Part shown: piece after piece, positions 9,401 through 20,180 of the stretch | How the letters are laid out: every line of letters starts with the position of its first letter | Numbering within the stretch: position 1 is the first letter of the stretch | Assembly: GCA_036927565.1 (NCBI GenBank) | Contig: JAYESD010000001.1 | Coordinates: forward strand, 248,001-312,000 | Origin: Tuctoria greenei | Lineage: Eukaryota > Streptophyta > Magnoliopsida > Poales > Poaceae | Reading direction: 5' to 3' | DNA length: 64,000 nucleotides | The notes under the pieces: model-generated | What the model was told of the DNA's origin: nothing | Seen by the model: only the letters and a program-made list of their open reading frames with translations | Databases searched by the model: none | Program-made: the position numbers and the translations under genes

Positions 9401-10289
9401 ATTAGAGCCAAACAAATAAACTATGGACGGAGCCCATCGTTTTTGAGCAGCGCGACGTCTTGGGCTCATCCTAAGCCGTAGCTAGGCTGTTTGCGGCTCA
9501 TGCCAGTATCCCATTACCATCTCCAATCAAATGGCCAACTTATCAGTCCAGTCCACTCACCCTGCTACATCTTACATCTCATTAATATGTACTTCTTTTG
9601 TTTCATATTATTTGACATTGGTTAGTTTAAATTTGAGTTAACCAACATAAAATAATATGAGATGCAAGGAGTAACATAATCAGCAAGATTTTAATTTTTT
9701 GACAACTGCAAGTTAGTATTATTGATAAAACTAATGTGGGTTTTTGATATTGCATTAAAAATATGGGCACCAGGAAGCAACTAGCGATTTTGAGTTAAAA
9801 TTTCACATTTGGGATGTTCTTGGAATATTCTCTTGCCAGCGAGCTATACTTTTTTTAAGATAATAGCACTTTCCAGCTTCTTCTCAAAATTGAAATGTCA
9901 TCTAGTCCTCCATGACATGGATGACGATGAACTTACTCGGCATCCATATCCAACCAGAGAGAATGCATGTTTCTCCCAACGATGAGGGCTAAAACAGCCG
10001 TTGCCCATAGTAACACTAAAAACAGCGGCACCAACTGACTTCTCAAAGGCAACGGCACACAAGTATTATGACCGGTGGTATACGGTTGCAGATGGGTCCA
10101 ACCGTAGTGTTGTCCTCTTACGTTCGTTGCATATGTAGTCCCACTTACATCGCCTAAAAAAACTTGATTTTTTTTTTTTGCAGCGAACCCCTCCCTATGG
10201 CTATAAAACCGGCGGGACAAGATCTCAATCCAGTCATCTCTCGACCTCAATGAGGCAAACAGTACAGTAGCATCCTGCATCCCCCTACC

Positions 10290-10828
10290 ATGACTGGAAG
10301 TAGTTCGAGGTCGGTGAACCACTACACCGTGTTGGTCATCTCTCGAAAAGCATGGGACGAGGCGATTAACATTGACTACCTCAGATTTCTCATGGTGAGC
10401 AACGAAGTTACATTTTGCTAGCATATTAATGTTTTTCATCATGATTTGTGATGTACTTTTAATAATAATTACCGTATATGTTGCAGAGGCGACACTGCAA
10501 GATCGCCGCCAAGGAAGCAGGAGAGGCCATGGCTATGTTGCAACGAATCCAAAGAGAGTATACAGGGTAAGTTCAGACTGCTTGGAAATGCTGAGAGGGT
10601 GATGAATAAATCAAAGTAAGAGGATTAGAAGAATTAATAATATAATTTATGTGTGTTATTTACGTGTGCATGTATTTGGATGTGGTGATTTCAGATCCAG
10701 CTAGTAGGGCCTTGTATGACCCCGGTCTGGACAAGGACATGGACATTGATGACAAGGAGATTGAGGTTGCAGCAGGCTTGTTAATGCTTTTAGATTTCAA
10801 GGATGGAACAAAGTCAAAAAATCTGTGA
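10290..10828 (+). pseudogene. J-domain-like gene, copy B (frame broken)
   Basis: The exons match copy A: 10290-10394, 10487-10566 and about 10695-10828. Exon 1 keeps HYTVL but has LVISRKAW in place of LGV..KAS. Exon 2 reads RRHCKIAAKEAGEAMA, so the HPD position is again H-C-K. Exon 2 is longer than in copy A and ends two bases into a codon at the only visible GT donor. The start of exon 3 has lost 9 bp including the VLS codons. Splicing at the visible sites puts TAG three codons after the junction, giving a ~64-residue product without the J-domain close or the tail. The tail codons themselves are intact. Its TATAAAA is at 10202. Confidence 0.6.
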
Positions 10829-12443
10829 AGGATGAGTCATGTAAAATGTTATGGGTTGCATACTTGTGTAGTTGTCCGTTGAGCTTCGACTCTCTCGGTA
10901 CTCAAAGCTGAAAATTCATTGGTTTTTTTTGTTTGGGTGCTAATTTGGCAATATAGGAACTAATGTTTCTTATGAGTGCTTCTTTGATGCTTATAAACTG
11001 AATTGACTCTGTATCCTCCTAGAGAGACAAGTAAAAATATTTGGTCTTCTCGAGGAAAGGAAAATCAAAATATAGTATTACATCTGTTCCCAAATACTTG
11101 TCATCATTTAATTCATTTTGTTTTTCTTAACCGCATTTTGATGATCTACATGATACAACTCATAATCCGTCTGATTTGATGTTACTGTTGATGCCTATCG
11201 TTACTCGGTGATACTTGAAGCCGAAAAAGAAGGATGTCAATGTGGTCAAGATCGAACAACACGAGGACGCACAATCACAATCGCGTTGCGTATGTAGGTA
11301 GCAGTCGAGGTGGTGCCTCATCTGCCATGAAAGCTCTAGCAACGCTGTCATGCATGGAGGGCACCACTACACCTGAATTCATACCTCCTGTACATCCTAG
11401 CCACGGCCAAGGCAAACAAAAAACAGGATCGATGTACACGCTTGCCATGGATCACAATCCACGTAGCTGAAGCAATCCATCATCGATGACCTCAATACGA
11501 AGTCACAGAGAATAGGCTTCTGGTTCGTACGCATGATCAATCTCGCAGGCCAAAGCATCGACTAGTTCCTCTTTTTATTAGAGCCAAACAAAGAAACTAC
11601 TAACGAAGCCCATCGTTTTTAAGCAGCGCGACATCTCGGGCTCATCCTAAGCCGTAGTTGGGCTGTCTGCGGCTCATGCCAGTAGCCCATTACCATCTCC
11701 AATCAAAATGGCCAACTTATCAGTCCAGTCCACTCACCCTGATACGTCTTACATCTCGTTAATATATACTTTTTCTGTTTCATATTATTTTACGCTGGTT
11801 AATTTAAATTTGAATTAACAAACATAAAATAATATGAGACAGAAAGAGTAACATAATCAGCGAGATTTTAATTTTCTGACAACTGAAAGTTAGTATTATA
11901 GATAAAACTAATGTGGGTTTTTGATATTGCATTAAAATCTGAGCACCGGGAAGCAACTAGTGATTTTGAGTTAAAATTTCACATTTCGGATGTTCTTAGA
12001 ATATTCTCTTGCCCGCAAGCTATACTCTTTTTTTTTTAAGTAATAGCACTTTCTAGCTTCTTCCCGAAACTGAAATGTCATCTAGTCCCCCAAGCCATGG
12101 ATGACAACGAACTTACTCAGCATCCATATCCAACGAGGAGGGCTAAAACAGCCGCTGCCCATAGTAACACTAAAAACAGCGGCACCAACTCACTTCTCAA
12201 TGGCAACGGCACACAAGTATTATGGCCGATGATATATGGTTGCAGATGAGTCCAACCGTAGTGTTGTCCTCTTACGTCCATTGCATATGTAGTCCCACTT
12301 ACATCACCTCAACAAACTTGATTTTTTTTTTGCAGCGAACCCCTCCCCATGGCTATAAAACCGACAGCCCGAGATCTCAGTCCAGTTGTCTCTCGATCTC
12401 AAGAAGGCAAACAGTACACGATAGCATCCTGCATCCCCCTACC

Positions 12444-12991
12444 ATGGTTGGAAGTAGTTCGAGGCCGGTGAACCACTACACCGTGTTGGTCATCTCTCGG
12501 AAAGCATGGGTCGAGGCGATTAACATCGCCTACCTCAGGTTTCTCATGGTGAGTAACAAAGTTACATTTTGCTAGCATATTAATGTTTTTCATCATGATT
12601 TGTGATGTATTTTTAATAATAATTATCGTACATGTTGCAGAGACGACACTGCAAGATCACCGACAAGGAAGCAGGAGAGGCCATGGCTATGATGCAACGA
12701 ATCCAACGAGAGTATACGGGGTAAGTGCAGACTGCTTGGAAATGCTGAGAGTGTGATGAATAAATCAAAATAAGAGAATTAGGAGAATTAATAATATAAT
12801 TTATGTGTGTTATTTACATGTGCATGCATTTGGATGTGGTGATGTCAGTGATGTTAGATCCAGCTAGTAGGGCCTTGTACGACGCCGGTCTGGACAAGTA
12901 CATGGACTTTGATGACAAGGAGACTGAGGCTGCGGCGGGCTTGTTAATGCTTTCAGATTTCAAGGATGGAACAAAGTCAAAACATCCGTGA
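12444..12991 (+). pseudogene. J-domain-like gene, copy C (frame probably broken)
   Basis: The exons are 12444-12548, 12641-12720 and 12849-12991. Exon 1 reads HYTVLVISRKAW. Exon 2 reads RRHCKITDKEAGEAM, with no HPD. Exon 3, read in its natural phase, reads VMLDPASRALYDAGLD and the GLLMLSDFKDGTKSKHP tail. The visible donor after ACGGG leaves two bases instead of one, so normal splicing shifts exon 3 to TAG after six residues (about 67 aa in all). A non-standard donor one base earlier would restore the full ~107-residue product. That would need transcript data to show. TATAAAA is at 12354. Confidence 0.55.
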
Positions 12992-14592
12992 AGGATGGGT
13001 CATGTAAAATATTATGGGTTGTATATTTGCGTAGTTGTATGTTGAGCTTCGACTCTCTCGGTACTCAAAACTGAAAATTGATTGTTTTTTTTTGTCTGTG
13101 TGCTAATTTGGCGATATAGGAACTGGTGTTTCTTATGAGTGCTTCTTCAATACTTATAAACTGAATTGACTCTGTATCCTCCTAGAGAGACAAGTAAAAA
13201 TATTTGTTTCTCTCGAGGAAAGGGAAATCAAAATATAGTATTACATCTGTTCCCAAATACTTGTCATCATTTAATTCATTTTGTTTTTCTTAAGTGCCTT
13301 TTGATGATCTACACGATACAGCTCATGATCTGTCTGATTTGATGTTACTGTTGATGCCTATCGTTACTCGGTGATACTTGAAGCTGAAAAAAGAAGGATG
13401 TCAAAACACAATGGCGTTGTGTACGAGGTAGCAGTTGAGGTAGTGCCTCATCTGCCATGAAAGCTCTAGCAACACTGTCGTGCATGGAGGGCACCACTAC
13501 ACCTGAATTCATACCTCCCGTACATCCTAGCCACGGCCAAGGCAAACAAAAACCAGGATCGATGTACACGCTCGCCATGGATCACAATACACATAACTAA
13601 AGCAGTCCATCATCGATGACCACAACACAAAGAATAGACTTCTGGTTCGTACACATGAGCAATCTCGCAGGCCAAGGCATCGACTAGTTCCTCTTTTTAT
13701 TAGAACCAAACAAAGAAACTATTGACGAAGCCCATCGTTTTTAAGCAGCACGACGTCTCAGGATCATCCTAAGCCGTAGCTGGGCTGTCTGCGGCTCATG
13801 CCAGTAGCCCATTACCATCTCCAACCAAATGGCCAACTTATCAGTCCAGTCCACTAACCCTGCTACGTCTTACATCTCGTTAATATGTACTTCTTCTATT
13901 TCATATTATTTGACGCTGGTTAATTTAAAATTGAATTAACCAATATAAAATAATATGAGACGGAACGAGTAACATAATCAGCGAGATTTTAATTTTCTGA
14001 CAACTGAAAGTTAGTATTATTGATAAAACTAATGTGGGTTTTTGATGTTGCATTAAAATCTGGGCACCGGGAAGCAACTAGTGATTTTGAGTTAAAATTT
14101 CATATTTGGAATGTTCTTGGAATATTCTCTTGCCAACGAGCTATACTCTTTTTTAAGGTAATAGCACTTTCTATCTTCTTCCCAAAACTGAAATGTCATC
14201 TAGTCCTCCAAACCATGAATGACGATGAACTTACTCAGCATCCATATCCAACCAGAGAGAATGCACGTTTCTCTCAACGAGGAGGGCTAAAACAACCGCT
14301 GCCCATAGTAACACTAAAAACAGCGGCACCAACTCACTTCTCAAAGGCAACATCACACAAGTATTATGGCCGGTGATATACGGTTGCAGGTGATTCCAAC
14401 CAGAGTGTTGTCCTCTTACGTCAGTTGCATATGTAGTCCCACTTACATCGCCTCAACAAACTTGTTTTTTTTTTTTTTTTGCAGCGAACCTCTACCCATG
14501 GCTATAAAACCGGCAGGTCGAGATATCAATCCAGTCGTCTCTCGACCTCAAGGAGGCAAACAGTACACAGTAGCATCCTGCATCCCCCTACT

Positions 14593-14858
14593 GTGGCTGG
14601 AAGTAGTTCGAGGTCGATGAACCACTACACCATGTTGGTCATCTCTCGGAAAGCATGGGTCAAGGCGATTAACATCGCCTACCTCAGGTTTCTCATGGTG
14701 AGCAACAAAGTTACATTTTGCTAGCATATTAATGTTTTCATCATGATTTGTGATGTATTTTTAATAATAATTACCGTACATGTAGCAGAGGCGACACTGC
14801 AGTATCACCGCCAAGGAAGCAGGAGAGGCCAATAACGAATCCAACGAGAGTATACGGG
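14593..14858 (+). pseudogene. J-domain-like gene, copy D (truncated)
   Basis: Exon 1 (14593-14697) matches copies B and C, but the start codon is GTG instead of ATG. Exon 2 (14789-14858) has lost the bases for AMAMMQ. No exon 3 exists, because unit homology ends near 14917 where captured sequence begins. The promoter (TATAAAA at 14503) remains. Confidence 0.75.
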
Positions 14859-14917
14859 GTAAGTGAAGACTGGTTGGAAATGCTGAGAGGATGATGAATA
14901 AATCTTAGTAAGAGAGT

Positions 14918-15430
14918 ATACGTTGCCACCTTGGACGAAGACTTTGAGCCTCTCGTACTTGTACCAATCATCAGGTTGTTGTGGCCGGTAGCTGGGGTCG
15001 ACGTCGTCAAGGCTGCAGAACTCTATGTCCACGACGACGTAGAGCGGCCTGCAACGGACGGCCTGTAGAATCTCGGTCAACTCGGCAGAGCAGTGTTGTG
15101 TCTACAGACGTCGCGGAGCTCGACGTCTGGCATCGCGGAGATGAGGGCGCCGGGAGCTTCTGGCACAATGCCTTCTCCGCCTGTGGCCTGCATTTTGATA
15201 GCTTGGTGGAGAAGAGCGGCATAGGTCGACGGAGGAGGGCGGCCCATCAGAAATGGATTTTGGAGGCGATGTCGAGGCGAGAAGGAAGAGGAAATTTTTA
15301 TGAGGCAGAATGATGCAGGCGAAGGAGAGAGACAGTTACATAATGTAGGGGCCACACCTCCAGCTGGCGAATGCTTACGTGGCATTGGAGCAGCCGGTTC
15401 GCTTGCGCCGCACACCACTTGCTTGCTTGT
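14918..15430 (-). pseudogene. Captured gene fragment, copy 2 (unknown protein)
   Basis: The minus strand carries the same core as 3805-4206: LTEILQA, LYVVVDIEFCSLDD, PSYRPQQPDD, VFVQGG (15110-14918). Upstream of it (15418-15077) another frame adds a proline/serine-rich start, TYAALLHQAIKM, and GALISAMPDVELRDVC. The two frames do not join without a shift. The parent protein is not recognised. The fragment abuts truncated J unit D. Confidence 0.4.
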
Positions 15431-15571
15431 TCCGTTTGAGAATCAAGATCAGACATTTATATTAAGAGAGAGGTCATACATAAGATGAGGCAGCAACTCA
15501 AGAGACATGATGAGATGATCATGGAGATGCAAGCACAAATTGCTTATATTAAAAACTCCCCTTTCATCCAG
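15431..15571 (+). pseudogene. Duplicated fragment of the downstream coiled-coil gene
   Basis: This 141-bp stretch matches 18676-18817, the start of the coiled coil in the gene at 17654-19236, at roughly 90% identity by eye. The shared string GAGGCAGCAACTCAAGAGAC is unambiguous. It begins and ends inside an exon of the source gene, so it was copied as genomic or cDNA sequence without regard to splice sites. It has no open frame of its own. Confidence 0.85.
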
Positions 15572-15751
15572 GTTATGATGTAGAATTTATAATTTACAAA
15601 AATACCAACTTGGTATAGAAATCTCAATATTCATGTCGACATGAAAATCAGCCACAACTCATAGTAACATAACTTTATACCATAAGTTAGAATATCAAAA
15701 CTTGTGTACAAGGAGTCAAGGACACAATCTTGATCCGAATCTGAAGCATCT

Positions 15752-16521
15752 TCAACGCTCAAACATCCACACACATCCCCATCCAAGCAGGCCTTCGACA
15801 TTTGCAAATCCGAGGATGACCTCAGTTTTCGTTGTCCCTTTCAGTGATCGTTTCAAGAATCGGTATTCCCCCTGTGCCTTTGAAGAGCACACAAGAGCGA
15901 CTAATAACTCAGGAATATCAACCGCCACAGAGACAATTTTGAAGTACATAGTTATAAGCTTCGAAATGTGCTCTGAACAAGATGTGGAGTTGCTCCATCT
16001 GACCATAACAACGGTATGGTTGGTGGTATCAGCAACGGGACGCGCAGTGCATATCGCTGGATTAACCCGCTCTAATCCATGTTGGCTCAGATCCCATCTT
16101 AATTACTTCATCACCTAGTATCTTGTATAAAAGGGATTACATAAAGATTTGACTAAGATTAGCTTAATGTGTATGTAGTAAAAGCAAACAGTTAAGAGTA
16201 CATAAAGCACAAACACAGAGTATGGTTTAGTTTACTCACCCATTTCATGCATACCAAAACTGTTACCACACTCTCCACACTTTGCATATTTCAGAACACG
16301 CATAACCCATCCATGCACTACAAGACAACAATTTAACATCAGTAGTACCATCATGCGAGGAATATATAAAGATCACATTACTAAAAAGAAGTGTTTATAA
16401 CAAAACATCATGCATTTATATATGCACACCACCCCTTTAAGCATTCACAACTCATGTTGTCGCTGCACTTGATCTCTCCTGGTAGCCGCACTCCTTTGAC
16501 ATCACTCAGTTCCTTACCGCC
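15752..16521 (-). CDS. Hypothetical three-exon gene or gene remnant
   Basis: Three minus-strand segments with usable splice sites join in phase: 16521-about 16428 (LSDVKGVRLPGEIKCSDNM), 16317-16240 (YAKCGECGNSFGMHEM) and 16056-15752 (from ICTARPVADTTNHTVVM to the stop). The middle exon carries a CxxC pair that could bind zinc. The last exon has a hydrophobic helix-like stretch, IPELLVALVCSS, and ends LGWGCVWMFER. The donor of the first exon (GTGCAT) is weak and no start codon is evident upstream. I do not recognise the family. It may be another captured fragment. Confidence 0.25.
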
Positions 16522-16700
16522 CTGGAAATGGAGATGGAATTAATTAAAAGTGAAATGCCGAATGTCCAAGTTAATCAGCAATCATAGTCAATGGGAGTCA
16601 GCACGCGGTGGTCGGAGTGTACGGTGAGGGGGCGCCCGCGGGCAGCGGGCCAAAGGTCTGCGAGCAAAGATTGAAAACGAATAAACAAAGTTTAAAAACG

Positions 16701-16805
16701 TACTCCCTCCTTCCTATATTATTTGTCGTTTAGGACAAGAATTCTAGTTTAAAATGAACTAAAATTCTTGTCCTAAACGACAAATAATATGAGAAGGAGG
16801 GAGTA
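16701..16805. mobile_element. Stowaway-type MITE
   Basis: TACTCCCTCCTTCCTATATT ... AATATGAGAAGGAGGGAGTA, an almost perfect 105-bp hairpin with TA ends, just upstream of the coiled-coil gene promoter. Confidence 0.9.
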
Positions 16806-17653
16806 GTAGAGGAGGAGGAGAAAAATGAGCCAGAGCGACTCGCCGGAACTGGAGGGAGGGGGAGGCGTCGTCGGCCGGCGTGGAGAGAGGGAGGTGCCCG
16901 CCGCTGAGTTCATTTGGAGATGGGGCCGGGCTCGAGTTAGTGCTCTTCCGGTCCGGCCCAGCTCACCGTCTTCCGCAAGAAAACGATCCGGCCCAAATCT
17001 AGCTTCAAGCGGCCTTCTGACCCAGCTGCTTAGCCACGCGCGCCTCACGTGACGTGAGCCCAGATTCCGACTCTCCTCGCTCACTCCGCTCCGCTCACCG
17101 CGCACGGCCGGTCTGGCCGAGGCGGTCCACGCCGAGGCGAGGCTTTGTGGAGGTCGGGCGCGCGCGGCGAGAGACTGCGGGCGCCGGGGACCTGCTAGCC
17201 GCACAGGTACGGTGGGACGGCCGACTGACCGGTGAGACCACCACTTTTGCACTACGTACGCAGATCCATCCGCATGTCTGTTTCTAGTTGCGATACTTAT
17301 CCAAGTGCATCAACAGCTTGGCGGCACCATCCGTTTCTGTAGCATTTTAATCTTTGCCCCCCCCCCCCCCCCCTCCTGTAAATTCAGATGTCATCTAATT
17401 ATACCAGCCCGTTCGTTCATTAGTGCCTCGTGTGAAAATTCAGATGTCATATGCTTTTCATTGTGTAATCGAAGGCCTTGTGTGAAAATGTCATTAGTTG
17501 TATCACCAGACTTGTTTAGGTAAATCATTTCTTATTTTCTTTTTCTCCCAAGACGCAGGAACTGTATATCGATCAACACATTGTTATCCATATCTGTATC
17601 CAGGCCATCAAGCTTCTGTACATAGGCACACCAAGTCGGTGGTACTACCTAGT

Positions 17654-19236
17654 ATGAATCCTAAGGATAGAGGGAGCGTACAGAAGTCAAGGAAAGCTAA
17701 TCATGTCCAAGGAGAAGGACCCAACTGGGTTCTTGTTGCAGGTGGTGTTCTGCTTAGCACACTTTCGGTCAGACTTGGGTGCAAATTGAAGCAACTGTTT
17801 GCTACCAAGCAGCAAAATAGTGCTTCCAAAGGTTGGTCTGACGCTACCACTTGCAGTATAACCTTCATCACATTTTGTATCTAAATGTTTCCTGCTGTGT
17901 CCTGAATGTGCGAACTTGCAGCCAAAAGAAGGCGTGGAGCATGTGAACTGCACTCCGATCTCTACAGGTTTAGTGACCAAACCAGATGTTGTTGTGGTAT
18001 GTCAGGTAATTTCCGTACCTTAGTATTCAGTTTTCTTTTGTAGTCTGGATTTGTGTTCAATAGTACGAAGCTTGAAAACTTGTCAAGCTTTAGAAGATAC
18101 AAAAAATGGCGACCGAAACAATGACCCTACCACTACATATGAAATGAATTTGGGTAAATTTTGCTTGGTAATAACCAAAGAGTCAGTGAATTTAATTAGT
18201 ACGCTTATTGTTTTCCTAACATCATACAGAAGTGACTGGATAGAGTACTATGTTCTGTTCCCTACGCCCAACTTACCAGAGAACTTTGCGGCATATACAG
18301 TGCTGAACTTTTTCAGCATGGTACTAAATACGCAATTTTTTCATGCAATTGCGATATGAATCTGAAAATTGTTACCTATAGTTCTGCATTATAGAATACC
18401 GATACCCTGCACCTTATCAACTACATACTATTTCCCTTATGGGAAAAAATATTTATTCCTGTTCATCATGTGTATGACATACAGATGGTGGAGTAGAAGT
18501 CAAGCAAGCACCTTCAAGTCCTAGATCCAAACCAACTGAACCCTCAAACCTTCTCGTGAAGATCCCAGGTCCAGAATCAAGTAAAGAGAACAACGGTGTC
18601 ATGTGGTCAACATCACCTGACCGGCTTGAAGATCCTCGTAAACAATTTCAGTACTCTAACTGCTCAGGCTCACCCTCCGTTTCGGAATCAGGATCAGACA
18701 TTTATATCAAGAGAGAGGTCATACATAAGCTGAGGCAGCAACTCAAGAGACGTGATGAGATGATCATGGAGACGCAAGCACAGATTGCTGATCTTAAAAA
18801 CTCTCTTTCCATCCAAGTGACACAGAACAACAATTTGCAGTCTCAACTGGATACCACAAACCGAGATCTGTTTGAATCTGAGAGAGAGCTTCAGCATCTT
18901 AGGAAGATCATTGCAGATCATTGTGTTTCAGAAGCTCTCATACATGACAAGCCTTTCCAAGCTGGACAGTGGCAATCAAATGGCACCAATGGGCATGTTA
19001 ATGGTTATTCTGACAGCAGCGTTGATGACCATGAGTTACATTGTAACGGTACAGAAAAGAAGAAGGGGGAGGCAGAGAGGTTGGAGATGCTAAAGAGAGA
19101 GGTTGGTGAGCTGAAAGAAGTTATTGAAGGCAAGGACTTCCTGCTTCGAAGCTATAAGGAGCAGAAGGTGGAGCTCTGCTCTAAGATCATAGAATTGCAG
19201 GAAAAGCTCTCAGCTCAAGTGCCAAACATCTTGTAG
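17654..19236 (+). CDS. Plant-specific membrane-anchored coiled-coil protein
   Basis: Coding exons 17654-17831, 17922-18005 and 18485-19236 join in phase to give 337 residues. Residues about 24-42 (NWVLVAGGVLLSTLSVRLGC) form one likely membrane helix near the N-terminus. A basic and cysteine-rich stretch follows (KRRRGACE, TRCCCGMSG). The region after residue ~140 is a long coiled coil (HKLRQQLKRRDEMIMETQAQ, then a second segment ending QEKLSAQVPNIL). The N-terminal anchor plus coiled coil suggests a tether or scaffold on an organelle membrane, but no known function is claimed. The 5' UTR begins in the GC-rich stretch after about 17060, with an intron donor near 17206 and an acceptor near 17552. 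Start: first ATG of the in-phase exon. A fragment of exon 3 was copied to 15431-15571. Confidence 0.75.
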
Positions 19237-20180
19237 TATTCATGGTGTTACCTTCCTACACGGACGAGAAGATGTGTCTCCAGTCCAGTCCAGTCCAGTG
19301 ATTAGTGTTTTGCCAAAATATTGCTAGCCTATGTAGAATGTTAGGATGATGTGTTTTCTCCATTTCTGGCATGATGTGAGGCTGATTTGCTTTCTCGTGT
19401 GCTTCGCTCTTTCCGGCTTGGTGTTACAAAGAGTTTTCCAATTCATTTCCTCGCCCTAGCTACAGTGGTGGACCCAGGATTCACTAATTGGGCATTCAAA
19501 CATGCAAGGTAGCATGGAAATTTATTGATAAAATTCCATGTGCCTGGCACTGTGCAAAAATTGCCCGGATCCTTTCATTCAACCTTATAATCTTAAAGAA
19601 CGAAGCTGTACAACAATTGAACATCATTGCACCTTTTCAGGAAAGAATCTGTACATAGTCACATCTTAGCTAGCGCGCGGCATTCGCCATTTCCACTTCT
19701 CCTGTTGGGAAACGTAAAACCCCCTTACATGCGGCCCACAATTTATCCATGGACCCAACAGAGGACGGCCCAGCCATGCCGCACTGATACTCCTCACCTG
19801 AAGCTGTGGTCCCAGAGTGTGAATGGGTCCCTAGCGTCAGTGAACCACCTACGCACATAAAAAGGGAAAAAGAGAGTCAGGGTGGTGCTCGTCTTCTCCG
19901 TCGGCGTCGCGCTGCACCCACTTCACCCCACCTGATCTCACCACCCTCCGATCACTCCAGCTCACACCCCACCCTCTCCTCCTCCTCCTTCCCTACCCTC
20001 ACGCTCCAACCCGCATCCTTCTATTTCTAGATCGATCTCGATCTGATCGCTTCCGCACCCGCCCCGCGCCGATCGGATCCCGCAGGTGACCACGAGGTCC
20101 TCGCGCTCGTTTTGGAATCAGGTCTGCTTCTTAGCTCTGTTTCGATGGTGCTGCCAGGGTTTGGGTCTGCGACGATTTAG
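19237..20180. other. Intergenic region: 3' UTR, then PP2C promoter and 5' UTR
   Basis: 19237-19330 is the 3' UTR of the coiled-coil gene and includes four copies of CCAGT in a row. 19440-19860 holds no recognised gene. From about 19860 a C/T-rich leader runs into the PP2C start, with CTCCTCCTCCTTCC at about 19976. Confidence 0.5.

Larger units (their letters stand above)
7010..14917 (+). repeat. Tandem array of J-like gene units (A-D)
   Basis: Four head-to-tail units are visible. The block GGGTTTTTGATATTGCATTA opens units B, C and D at about 9734, 11918 and 14036, and a diverged form opens unit A near 7020. The J-like start sites are at 8156, 10290, 12444 and 14593, so the spacings are 2134, 2154 and 2149 bp. 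Each unit holds a promoter with TATAAAA, three exons and a conserved 3' flank. Each of units A-C also carries a degenerate hairpin near 9590, 11768 or 13886. Unit A additionally carries the minisatellite at 7262-7660. Unit D is cut off near 14917, where it meets captured sequence. Confidence 0.85.

Noticed and set aside
16773..17252. 159-codon minus-strand ORF upstream of the coiled-coil gene
   Set aside because: It lies in the GC-rich promoter/5' UTR on the opposite strand. The Arg/Pro/Ser-rich composition is typical of chance ORFs.
17358..17375. C-homopolymer run
   Set aside because: A simple run in a leader intron; its length may be unreliable in the assembly.
19450..19600. AGTGGTGGACCCAGGATT motif like some plant transposon ends
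   Set aside because: Only one end was seen, with no inverted partner or target duplication.
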